A stretch of 64,000 bases of DNA from UBA8389 sp035719105. Its GTDB lineage: Bacteria > Bacteroidota > Bacteroidia > Bacteroidales > UBA1402. The DNA lies in assembly GCA_035719105.1 (NCBI GenBank), contig DASTGN010000008.1, forward strand, positions 372,001 to 436,000. Reading direction: 5' to 3'. Made by a program: the position numbers and the translations under genes. Shown here in pieces: positions 25,110-33,181 of this stretch (position 1 is the first letter of the stretch; each line of letters opens with the position of its first letter). The notes under the pieces were generated by a model. The model worked only from the letters and a program-made list of their open reading frames with translations, made no database searches and was not told the origin of the DNA.

Positions 25110-26432
25110 ATGATGAGAAAATTCGTAGTTAACGTCAGTTTGTTGATCTGCCTATTCATGGGACTTGCTATGGATGTTTCAGCACAACAACAACGGTTTC
25201 CAAAGCCTGAGTTTCAGTCCGGATACCAAACACCAACCACCCTGGAACCAGCACCTAGGATGCCGTTTATGGAATACGTGGACGTTTTCGTTTTGATCGC
25301 AGTCATGTCCTTGACGACCTGGTTTATATTCAAAAAAAGATCCAGAAAAGGAATCCTTTGGTTGTCGGTTTTTTCGTTGGCTTATTTCGGATTTTACCGA
25401 AACGGATGCATTTGCTCCATCGGAGCTGTACAGAATTTATCACTTGCATTGTTTGGCAACAATTACTCGATTTCCTATTCGGAACTGGCCTTTTTCGCGT
25501 TGCCTTTGCTGTTTGCATTGGCTGTGGGCAGGGTCTTTTGCGCTTCAGCCTGCCCATTGGGGGCCATTCAAGACTTAGTCATCGTCAAACCTATTAAAAT
25601 GGCTCCCTGGTTGCAGAAATCCTTGGGCTTGTTCCCATTTGTATATTTAGGCTTGGCTGTGTTGTACGCTGCCACAGGAACCGATTTCATCATCTGTCGT
25701 TACGATCCGTTCGTAGGCATTTTTCGTCTTGGCGCTGAATTTCATATGATTCTTCTTGGTATCTGTTTCTTACTCATTGGTATGTTTGTTGCCAGACCTT
25801 ATTGCCGCTTTGTTTGCCCCTATGGTGCCATGCTCAAGGTCAGCTCTCTGCTCACTCGCAAACATCTTTCCATCACACCTGAGGAATGCATCAGTTGCCA
25901 TCTGTGCAAGGACTCCTGCCCTTTCAGTGCCATTGATTATCCGGTCAATGAGAAGGAGAATCGGGCGACGAAAAACGATTTCAAGAAGTTCATTCTTTAT
26001 TCGGCACTGATTCCGGTGATGATGTTTCTCGGAGGTTGGGCAGTATCCGGTTCGTACAAATTGTTGTCGAGCGCCAACCCAGATGTTCACTTAGCCAATT
26101 TGTTGGTTTCCAATCCAACGCTCATGCAGCAAAGCAACGATATTGACATCGTCACCTTCCTGTCATCAGGTAAATCGCTCCAGACATTGGTCTCGGAAGC
26201 AAAGGTCATTCAAGAAAAATTCAAAGTAGGTGGCTGGTACTTAGGTGCTTTTATCGGATTGGTCATTGGCATCAGCCTGCTTAATCAGGTAACTTACCGC
26301 AAAAGAAGTATTTACGAAGCCAATAAGGGCGATTGTCTCAGTTGTGGACGTTGCATGGATTTTTGCCCGGTCGGCAAACCAGAACATCCGTATTATCAAA
26401 CGAAAGTAGACCATGAAGAATTGGAAAAATAA
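25110..26432 (+). CDS. NapH/NosR-like membrane polyferredoxin
   Basis: 440-residue integral membrane protein. N-terminal hydrophobic segment or signal (MRKFVVNVSLLICLFMGLAM), a linker with PKPEFQSGYQTPTT, then five to six transmembrane helices. Inter-helix motifs of the NapH/NosR/PceC group are GCICSIGAVQN near 100, FCASACPLGAIQD near 144 and YCRFVCPYGAM near 231. Two [4Fe-4S] ferredoxin sites follow: CISCHLCKDSCP near 261, and CLSCGRCMDFCP near 410 at the C-terminus. These proteins pass electrons across or along the membrane from quinol or cytosolic donors. The first motif has serine where CP is usual. It overlaps the next gene by 20 bp, indicating translational coupling. Confidence 0.9.
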   Translation: MMRKFVVNVSLLICLFMGLAMDVSAQQQRFPKPEFQSGYQTPTTLEPAPRMPFMEYVDVFVLIAVMSLTTWFIFKKRSRKGILWLSVFSLAYFGFYRNGCICSIGAVQNLSLALFGNNYSISYSELAFFALPLLFALAVGRVFCASACPLGAIQDLVIVKPIKMAPWLQKSLGLFPFVYLGLAVLYAATGTDFIICRYDPFVGIFRLGAEFHMILLGICFLLIGMFVARPYCRFVCPYGAMLKVSSLLTRKHLSITPEECISCHLCKDSCPFSAIDYPVNEKENRATKNDFKKFILYSALIPVMMFLGGWAVSGSYKLLSSANPDVHLANLLVSNPTLMQQSNDIDIVTFLSSGKSLQTLVSEAKVIQEKFKVGGWYLGAFIGLVIGISLLNQVTYRKRSIYEANKGDCLSCGRCMDFCPVGKPEHPYYQTKVDHEELEK

Positions 26433-28182
26433 CGAGAAACTGGTTCAACAAATCGTTATCATTGCAGGTGTATTCACGGCTTTGGTAGGTTTATTGCTGA
26501 TATTGAATTACTTGCAGATACATGCAGGTGATCCATTGAACAGTGCGGCTTTAAAAGCATTGGTTGACAGACTTTCGCTGGAACCCGACAATCGGCAACT
26601 CACGGATGAAGTTCGACTCATGGACCTTTTGGCACGAAAGGCATATTTTACCAGTCTTTGGCAAATTAAAACTGGTGCTTATTTAATGATTTTCGGCGCG
26701 GGCATTTTTGTTTTTGCCCTACGGGTACTTTACAAAATTCGTTTTAACATCGAGGAACCCCTGAAAAACAAATTGGGCGAAAAAATGGCAAGGCAAAAAA
26801 CACAACGATGGATAGCCGTTTCAGGTGTTGGTTTATTGGTTTTAGCCGGACTTTCAGCAGTCTTTACGGTTAATTATTTGGAGGGTTTTGATGAGAAAAA
26901 AATAGTGAATTCAGCCAAAACGGAAGCCTCATCCATTGAACAGATCGATATTGGCGGGTCAGATACCACTGCACTGGCCAATGATTCTACGGCTGCAGCA
27001 GACAGTTCGGAAGTAATTCCTTTGAATGAAAAAACCGTTTGGCAGCAACAAAACAGTTTCCGTGGTGTTTGGGGCAATGGCGTCAGTTCAGCCAGTGAGG
27101 TGCCCATCAATTGGAACGGTTCAACAGGTAAAAACATCCGTTGGAAAACATCGATTGCCATTGGTGGAAACAGTTCGCCCGTGGTTTGGGGAGACCGGAT
27201 TTTCTTGACAGGAGCAGCCAACAACAAACGGGTAGTCTATTGCATCGACCGAAACACTGGCAAAATTCTTTGGGAACAAGCGGTTAAACAAGTTCCAGGC
27301 TCACCATCAGTCCAACCCAAAACTTCGGACGACACGGGTTTGGCCGCACCGACTACAACTGTTGACGAAAAGTATGTCTTCGCCATATTCGGGAACGGAG
27401 ACATCGCTGCATTCGATCATCAAGGATTGAAAATATGGTCCAGGAACTTAGGTGTACCAGCCAATCATTACGGGCATGCCTCATCGCTGCAAACATGGGG
27501 CGGCAAAGTCTTCGTCCAATACGACACGACCAATGGAAGCAAAGTGATGGCGTTGAGTTCTGAAACTGGAAAAAACATCTGGACCACAGCGCGTACGAAC
27601 GATATTTCCTGGTCCTCTCCCATTTTGGCCAAAGTCAATGGGAAAATGCAACTCATTTTGCTTGCCAACCCCAATCTTTCAGGTTACGATATCAACAGTG
27701 GCAAACAACTTTGGTCGGTTGATTGCATGTCGGGTGAAGTCGGACCTTCGCCAGCTTACGGAGGTGGACAAGTCTATGCGGCCAATGAATACGCCAAAAT
27801 GGTGGCTGTCAATCCATCAACCGGTAAAATCGTGTGGGAAAACTCAGACAAATTGCCCGAAGTCTCCAGCCCGGTTTATTACAAAGGTTATGTCTATGTG
27901 GGCACTACCTACGCCGTTCTGGCATGCGTGGATGCAAAAACCGGCGTTCTGAAATGGGAATACGAGGCTAAGGGCGGTTTTTACTCCTCACCCATGATTG
28001 CTTCGGGGAAACTTTATATTTTCGATACGACGGGCAAAGCCTATATTTTTGCAACCGGAGGCGAATCCAAACTGCTTTCCAGCCCGACACTGGGTGAAAA
28101 AGTTTATGCCACACCAGCGTTTTCGAACGGTCGAATCTACATACGTGGCGTTAGAAACCTTTATTGCATCGGCACGAAATGA
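26413..28182 (+). CDS. Three-helix membrane domain fused to a quinoprotein-like beta-propeller (protein 3)
   Basis: 589 residues. The N-terminal 160 residues contain three hydrophobic helices (IVIIAGVFTALVGLLLILNY, AYLMIFGAGIFVFALRVLY, WIAVSGVGLLVLAGLSAV) with a loop of about 50 residues between the first two. After a polar Ser/Thr/Ala linker the propeller spans about 205-589: FRGVWGNGVSSASEVP, CIDRNTGKILWEQAV, DHQGLKIWSRNLG, SSETGKNIWTTARTN, NSGKQLWSVDCMSG, NPSTGKIVWENSD and DAKTGVLKWEYEAKG. The repeated TGxxxW turns are textbook quinoprotein blades. Overlaps of 20 bp upstream and 4 bp downstream link it to both Fe-S genes, so it likely sits in the same membrane complex as the docking domain. 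Confidence 0.85.
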   Translation: MKNWKNNEKLVQQIVIIAGVFTALVGLLLILNYLQIHAGDPLNSAALKALVDRLSLEPDNRQLTDEVRLMDLLARKAYFTSLWQIKTGAYLMIFGAGIFVFALRVLYKIRFNIEEPLKNKLGEKMARQKTQRWIAVSGVGLLVLAGLSAVFTVNYLEGFDEKKIVNSAKTEASSIEQIDIGGSDTTALANDSTAAADSSEVIPLNEKTVWQQQNSFRGVWGNGVSSASEVPINWNGSTGKNIRWKTSIAIGGNSSPVVWGDRIFLTGAANNKRVVYCIDRNTGKILWEQAVKQVPGSPSVQPKTSDDTGLAAPTTTVDEKYVFAIFGNGDIAAFDHQGLKIWSRNLGVPANHYGHASSLQTWGGKVFVQYDTTNGSKVMALSSETGKNIWTTARTNDISWSSPILAKVNGKMQLILLANPNLSGYDINSGKQLWSVDCMSGEVGPSPAYGGGQVYAANEYAKMVAVNPSTGKIVWENSDKLPEVSSPVYYKGYVYVGTTYAVLACVDAKTGVLKWEYEAKGGFYSSPMIASGKLYIFDTTGKAYIFATGGESKLLSSPTLGEKVYATPAFSNGRIYIRGVRNLYCIGTK

Positions 28183-30512
28183 TGAAATCCGAAATCGACT
28201 CGATCGTCCAGGCAAAAGGAACAGGCAAAGAGGCCGTGATACCGATTTTGCAGGCTATTCAGAAGCAGTACAACTATTTGCCTGAGGAAGCCCTTCGAAT
28301 GGTTTGCGACCAAACAGAAATCACCGCTGCCGAAATTGTGGGAGTGGCCAGTTTCTATTCTCAATTCCGATTCAAACCTGCCGGAAAGCATTTGGTTAAG
28401 GTTTGTGTGGGAACAGCCTGTCATGTCAAGGGTTCTGGGCAGGTCTACGATGCCTTAAGACGTACGTTGAATCTAACCGATGAACAAGACACCGACGCTG
28501 AACGTCTATTCACTTTGCAAAAAGTAAGCTGTCTGGGTTGCTGCACGTTAGCACCTGTGGTTCAAATCGATGACACCACTTACGGCCACATCAAGCCCTC
28601 CATGGTGTCTCAAATATTGGAAGATTTCAAGAAACTGGGCAAAAGTTCGGGCGCCGAAAAATCCTTATTGCTCCAAAAAACGCCTTTTTTGGGGGAAATC
28701 CGTGTTGGATTGGGTTCCTGTTGTGTAGCCAGTGGAAGTGACGAGGTTCGTCAAGCTGTCGTGGAAACTGTCCGTAAAAGTAAACTGAACATTGCCGTCA
28801 AGCAAGTCGGTTGTGTGGGCATGTGCCATCAGGTGCCCCTGATGGAAGTTGTCCCATTGGGTAAACCCAGTCAATTGTATGCCAAAGTCAAACCGGAGGA
28901 CGTCCACACCATTCTTCGCAAACATTTCAAATCCAAAGGGTTGTTGAATCTGTTAAAATCCGGATTGGTGCAGTTTGTTGAAGAATTCCAACAAGACAGC
29001 AGCACTCAAGAAGTGGAACGCTTCACCATTGACATTCGCGAGAAACATGTACATTCGTTTTTGGGCAACCAAATTCCAATCGCAACCGAACACCGAGGGC
29101 TCATCAGTCCGCTTAACCTGGACGAATACCTCCGTCACGGCGGTTTCGAAGGACTTCGCAAAGCGTTGGCCATGAATCCCCAAGCTGTCATCGACGAAGT
29201 TGCTGCGAGTGGCATCAAAGGCCGTGGAGGAGCGGGTTTCAAAACGGGCGTCAAATGGGGTATCGTGGCCAGTCATAATGCCCAGACCAAATACATCATC
29301 TGCAATGGGGACGAAGGCGATCCAGGCGCCTTTATGGACCGTATGTTGTTGGAATCCTATCCCTATCGGGTGCTCGAAGGCATGATCATCGCTGGTTGGG
29401 CCGTAGGTGCCACGCAAGGTTACCTTTACATACGTGCCGAATACCCGCTTGCCGTCTCCCGCATCAAAGAAGCTTTGCAGCATTGCCGTGAACAAGGGAT
29501 ACTGGGCAAGGACATTTACCATTCTGGTTACGACCTGGACATCCAGGTCAAAGAAGGGGCAGGAGCTTTTGTCTGTGGTGAAGAAACGGCCATGATCGCC
29601 TCCATGGAGGGCAAACGCGGCTTCCCAACCCTCAAACCACCCTATCCGGCAGAAAGCGGTTTATGGGGTTTCCCCACCCTGATCAACAATACCGAAACCT
29701 TGGCGCAGATTCCGTATATTTTAAGAAACGGTTATGAGAAATTCAGCGCTGTCGGAACTGTAAACAGTAAGGGAACCAAAGTCTTCGCATTGGCCGGCAA
29801 GATCAACCGAGGTGGTTTGATCGAAGTGCCCATCGGCATCACCATACGACAAATCATCGAAGAAATCGGAGGTGGCATTCCCAACGGCAAAAAAATGAAG
29901 GCCGTACAAATCGGTGGGCCTTCAGGTGGTTGCGTTCCCGAATCATTGGCCGACACCCCCATCGATTACGAAACCCTCACCCACTTAGGTGCCATGATGG
30001 GTTCGGGCGGTTTGGTGGTACTGGACGAAACGGACTGCATGGTGGACATTGCCCGGTATTTCTTGTCGTTCACCCAAAACGAGTCTTGCGGCAAATGCAC
30101 TTTCTGTCGCATCGGCACCAAACGCATGCTGGACATTTTGGAGCGTTTCTGCGAAGGCAAAGCCGTGGAAAAAGATTTGGTCGAACTGGAGAACTTAGCC
30201 AATTGGACCAAAAAAGGCAGCCTTTGTGGCTTGGGCAAAACAGCACCGAATCCAGTGCTTTCCACCCTGAAATACTTCCGTGAGGAATATCTTGCGCATT
30301 TGGTAGGCCGCTGCCCCTCAGGCAAATGCAAGAGCCTCATCACTTATACCGTTCAGGACACCTGTATTGGCTGCACCATTTGCGCCCAGGAATGTCCTTC
30401 GGACGCGATTCCCTTCACGCCACATCAGGTGCACACCATCAACAACGACTTGTGCATCAAGTGTGACATTTGCAAACAAGCCTGTCCCATCGACGCCATT
30501 ATTCTGACTTAG
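28179..30512 (+). CDS. NuoE-NuoF-ferredoxin fusion (HydC/HydB-like NADH-oxidising flavoprotein)
   Basis: 777-residue cytosolic flavo-Fe-S protein. Domains: NuoE-type thioredoxin-like [2Fe-2S] domain (1-155; CVGTACHVKG near 76 and SCLGCCTLAP near 118); second thioredoxin-like [2Fe-2S] domain (about 170-260; GLGSCCVASG, VGCVGMCHQVP); NuoF core (about 280-690) with NADH/FMN loops GRGGAGFKTGVKWG near 348 and CNGDEGDPGAFMDR near 376, an SLBB segment, and ESCGKCTFCRIG near 635 for the N3 [4Fe-4S] cluster; then two ferredoxin sites CIGCTICAQECP and CIKCDICKQACP. This equals HydC plus HydB of NAD-linked bifurcating hydrogenases in one chain, yet no HydA is present. The ATG at 28179 overlaps the preceding stop by four bases; an upstream TTG at 28164 is less likely. 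Confidence 0.93.
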   Translation: MMKSEIDSIVQAKGTGKEAVIPILQAIQKQYNYLPEEALRMVCDQTEITAAEIVGVASFYSQFRFKPAGKHLVKVCVGTACHVKGSGQVYDALRRTLNLTDEQDTDAERLFTLQKVSCLGCCTLAPVVQIDDTTYGHIKPSMVSQILEDFKKLGKSSGAEKSLLLQKTPFLGEIRVGLGSCCVASGSDEVRQAVVETVRKSKLNIAVKQVGCVGMCHQVPLMEVVPLGKPSQLYAKVKPEDVHTILRKHFKSKGLLNLLKSGLVQFVEEFQQDSSTQEVERFTIDIREKHVHSFLGNQIPIATEHRGLISPLNLDEYLRHGGFEGLRKALAMNPQAVIDEVAASGIKGRGGAGFKTGVKWGIVASHNAQTKYIICNGDEGDPGAFMDRMLLESYPYRVLEGMIIAGWAVGATQGYLYIRAEYPLAVSRIKEALQHCREQGILGKDIYHSGYDLDIQVKEGAGAFVCGEETAMIASMEGKRGFPTLKPPYPAESGLWGFPTLINNTETLAQIPYILRNGYEKFSAVGTVNSKGTKVFALAGKINRGGLIEVPIGITIRQIIEEIGGGIPNGKKMKAVQIGGPSGGCVPESLADTPIDYETLTHLGAMMGSGGLVVLDETDCMVDIARYFLSFTQNESCGKCTFCRIGTKRMLDILERFCEGKAVEKDLVELENLANWTKKGSLCGLGKTAPNPVLSTLKYFREEYLAHLVGRCPSGKCKSLITYTVQDTCIGCTICAQECPSDAIPFTPHQVHTINNDLCIKCDICKQACPIDAIILT

Positions 30513-30514
30513 CC

Positions 30515-32074
30515 ATGATCAAACTCCGCATAAACCAACAGGAACTGGAAGTCCAGGACGACATTACCGTCTTGGAAGCCGCACTCGCAGCCGGTTTTGA
30601 AATTCCGACCATGTGCAACAACGGGGAAGTGGAACACTTTGCTTCCTGCATGGTATGCTTGGTCAAGGATTTGAAAAACGGTTCGTTCCTGCCCTCTTGT
30701 TCCACCCGCGTATTGGAAGGCATGAACTTAGTAACCGATGATAAGGAATTGACCGAGGCCAGAAAAACAGCCTTGGATTTGCTGCTCTCAGAACATGTAG
30801 GCGATTGCGAGGCGCCTTGTCGAGTGGCCTGCCCAGCTTTTATGGACATTCCTGAGATGAACCGGCTCATAGCCGCCGGTCGTTTCGAAGAAGCTTATTC
30901 GATAGTATCCAATGACATTGCCTTGCCTGGCATTTTAGGTAGAATTTGCCCGGCGCCATGCGAAAGTATTTGTCGGCGCAAATCCATCGATTCGGCCGTT
31001 TCCATCTGCCTGCTCAAGCGGTTTACAGCCGATTCGACCGTTCATGCCTTGGTGAAACCGACCGTCACCTTTAAACAAAAAGTTTGTATCATCGGTTCAG
31101 GTCCGGCAGGTTTGTCTGCCGCATTTTACCTGCAATTGAAAGGCATTCAGACCTCTCTTTTTGATAGCAACTTACTGCCCGGCGGTGCCTTGAGGTATGT
31201 ACTGAGCGATGATCGTCTCGATCAGGAAACGCTTGATTTGGAAATTGAACGCATTCGATCAATCGGAGTGCAGTTTGAGATGAATCAGCACATTGATACA
31301 ATGCGTTTCAAAAGGCTTTGCAGCGAATTTGACGCAGTGGTGTTGGCAACCGGCAATTTTGGAGCTGAAATGAACGACTGGGGCCTGGATCACGATGGCA
31401 AACACTTGCTTGTCGACAAGACGACCCATCGCACGAATTTACCAACAGTCTTTGCCATTGGCAACACGACCCGATCGTCCAAATTGGCCATTCGATCGGC
31501 AGCACAAGGAAAAGAAGTGGCGGTTTCCATTGAGCAATTCTTTTTGAACGAACCGGTAACAGGCGAAGCCAGAATTTTCAATTCCAGTTTTGGCAAATTG
31601 CTTCCATCCGAAGGGCTCGAATACCTGAAGGAAAGTACCAATCGGGAACGCCAAAGCAAAGGAGTGCACTCGATGGAAGGGTTCAGCCGGGAAGCAGCGA
31701 AGTTGGAAGCTGAGCGTTGCCTGCATTGCGATTGCCGAAAGGCGGATCGCTGCATTTTGAGGAATCTTTCGGATCGATACAACGCCTCGCAAAAAAGGTT
31801 TGCCCATCATGAACGCTTGCCTCTAATTAAGAAAATAGCCCACGAAAATTTAATTTACGAGCCTAACAAGTGCATCAAATGCGGAATCTGTGTACGTCTT
31901 ACGGCAAAACATCAGGAAACGTTTGGTTTCACTTTTATTGGAAGAGGCTTTCAGGTAGAAGTTGGTGCCCCTTTCGATGAGCATCTTGAATCTGCCTTGG
32001 TCAAAACGATGGAAATCGTGTCGGATGCATGCCCTACCGGAGCTTTATCCAGATATAAAACAACGAAGGAATGA
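30515..32074 (+). CDS. NuoG-like Fe-S / GltD-like FAD fusion lacking the NAD(P)H domain
   Basis: 519 residues. Residues 1-80 are a NuoG-type [2Fe-2S] domain (MCNNGEVEHFASCMVC near 33). Next comes an Fe-S helical domain as in GltD and DPYD (DCEAPCRVACPAFMDIPE near 98, GRICPAPCESICRRK near 145). From about 185 there is a FAD Rossmann fold (VCIIGSGPAGLSAAFYL). The usual second Rossmann fold for NAD(P)H is absent: the chain passes from DAVVLATGN almost directly to LPTVFAIGNTTRSSKL, the FAD-closing motif. The C-terminus has CIKCGIC (near 453) with a fourth cysteine 46 residues later, followed by PTGAL, the spacing of the complex I N4 cluster. Start at 30515, two bases after the NuoEF stop. Likely electron partner of the NuoEF fusion. 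Confidence 0.85.
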   Translation: MIKLRINQQELEVQDDITVLEAALAAGFEIPTMCNNGEVEHFASCMVCLVKDLKNGSFLPSCSTRVLEGMNLVTDDKELTEARKTALDLLLSEHVGDCEAPCRVACPAFMDIPEMNRLIAAGRFEEAYSIVSNDIALPGILGRICPAPCESICRRKSIDSAVSICLLKRFTADSTVHALVKPTVTFKQKVCIIGSGPAGLSAAFYLQLKGIQTSLFDSNLLPGGALRYVLSDDRLDQETLDLEIERIRSIGVQFEMNQHIDTMRFKRLCSEFDAVVLATGNFGAEMNDWGLDHDGKHLLVDKTTHRTNLPTVFAIGNTTRSSKLAIRSAAQGKEVAVSIEQFFLNEPVTGEARIFNSSFGKLLPSEGLEYLKESTNRERQSKGVHSMEGFSREAAKLEAERCLHCDCRKADRCILRNLSDRYNASQKRFAHHERLPLIKKIAHENLIYEPNKCIKCGICVRLTAKHQETFGFTFIGRGFQVEVGAPFDEHLESALVKTMEIVSDACPTGALSRYKTTKE

Positions 32075-33177
32075 GCTGGAGGCGAATAATCACTTGGGGG
32101 TTGGCGTTGGTCTTTATTAACCAGTTGCATGCCATTGGAAGCAGGGGAAACCAAGCGCTGACCGGTGTGACTTCAGTCGTTTTGCCTTTGAAAGTGTCCC
32201 TAAAATGGAACTTCAAGACAGGAATGGAAATCAAAGCTGCTCCTGTCGTTGCAGGCAATCGTATCGTGGTAGGCAGCACGGACGAAAACGTTTATTGCCT
32301 CGATTTGAATGGAAAACTGCTTTGGAAATACAAGACTGACAACGCCATTGAAGCTTCTGCTCTGATTCTGAACAACACCGTTTACATCGGCAATTTAAGT
32401 GGCAATTTTTATGCATTGAACCTATTAAACGGAAAACTGCGATGGAAATTTCGGGCTGACAACCAAATAATGGGTGGAGCCAATTGGTGGACTGATGGAA
32501 AGAAAACCTGTATTTTGGTGGGCAGTTACGACTTTTATTTACGTTGCCTGGATGCTGCAACTGGTAAATTGCTTTGGAAGTATGAGGCTCAGAATTACAT
32601 CAATGCCACCGTGGCTATTTGGAAAAATCAGGCTGTATTCGGCGGCTGTGATGGTTTGCTCCATGTGGTGAACCTAACGAATGGCAAACGTGTAACAACC
32701 TCTTCTATAGGAACTTATATAGCCAGTCCCGTTGCTTTGGAAAACAATCGAGCCTATATCGGCGACTACGACGGAAAAGTTACCTGCATGGATTTCGTAC
32801 ATAAAACCGTTTTTTGGCAATTCAAAAATCCAAACAAAGAAATTCCCATTGTTTCTGCGCCTACTGTTTTTGGAAACCGAGTCATGATAGGCTCTAAAGA
32901 TCGTTTTTTCTATTGCTTTGACAAAAATACCGGTAAGATTTTGTGGAAAAGAAATACGGGAAGTCCGGTGGAAGCTTCTTCCATAGCCGATACTAAGAAC
33001 GTATTGGTCTCCAACATGCGAGGCGATATTTTGTTGCTCAATCAAATCTTAGGTTCCGTTCTTTGGACGTATGAACTGGGAAGTCCCAGTCAAGGTGGAC
33101 CGGTTGTCTGTCCGACTGGCATTGCGATTGGAGCCAAAGACGGACGCCTTTACTTTTTGGGTACGCTTAAAAAATAA
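32071..33177 (+). CDS. Exported quinoprotein-like beta-propeller protein 4
   Basis: 368 residues with an N-terminal signal peptide (RRIITWGLALVFINQLHA) and a complete propeller resembling BamB-type and PQQ-like folds. Blades: LKWNFKTGMEIKAAPVVAG, CLDLNGKLLWKYKTD, LNLLNGKLRWKFRADN, CLDAATGKLLWKYEAQN, VNLTNGKRVTTSS, FDKNTGKILWKRNTGS and GSVLWTYELGS. It overlaps the NuoG/GltD-like gene by four bases (ATGA) although that product is cytosolic, a strong sign of a shared complex or pathway. The glycosyltransferase gene begins four bases after its stop. No catalytic residues identified. Confidence 0.85.
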   Translation: MSWRRIITWGLALVFINQLHAIGSRGNQALTGVTSVVLPLKVSLKWNFKTGMEIKAAPVVAGNRIVVGSTDENVYCLDLNGKLLWKYKTDNAIEASALILNNTVYIGNLSGNFYALNLLNGKLRWKFRADNQIMGGANWWTDGKKTCILVGSYDFYLRCLDAATGKLLWKYEAQNYINATVAIWKNQAVFGGCDGLLHVVNLTNGKRVTTSSIGTYIASPVALENNRAYIGDYDGKVTCMDFVHKTVFWQFKNPNKEIPIVSAPTVFGNRVMIGSKDRFFYCFDKNTGKILWKRNTGSPVEASSIADTKNVLVSNMRGDILLLNQILGSVLWTYELGSPSQGGPVVCPTGIAIGAKDGRLYFLGTLKK

Positions 33178-33181
33178 CGAC

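Noticed and set aside
28179..32074. Complex I or bifurcating hydrogenase operon
   Set aside because: NuoE/F-like and NuoG-like modules are present but no other nuo subunits and no hydrogenase H-cluster or NiFe motifs.
20706..33177. PQQ-dependent alcohol dehydrogenases
   Set aside because: The propellers lack the vicinal disulfide and catalytic aspartates I would expect, are mostly 370-480 residues, and no pqq biosynthesis gene is present; they are treated as PQQ-like folds only.
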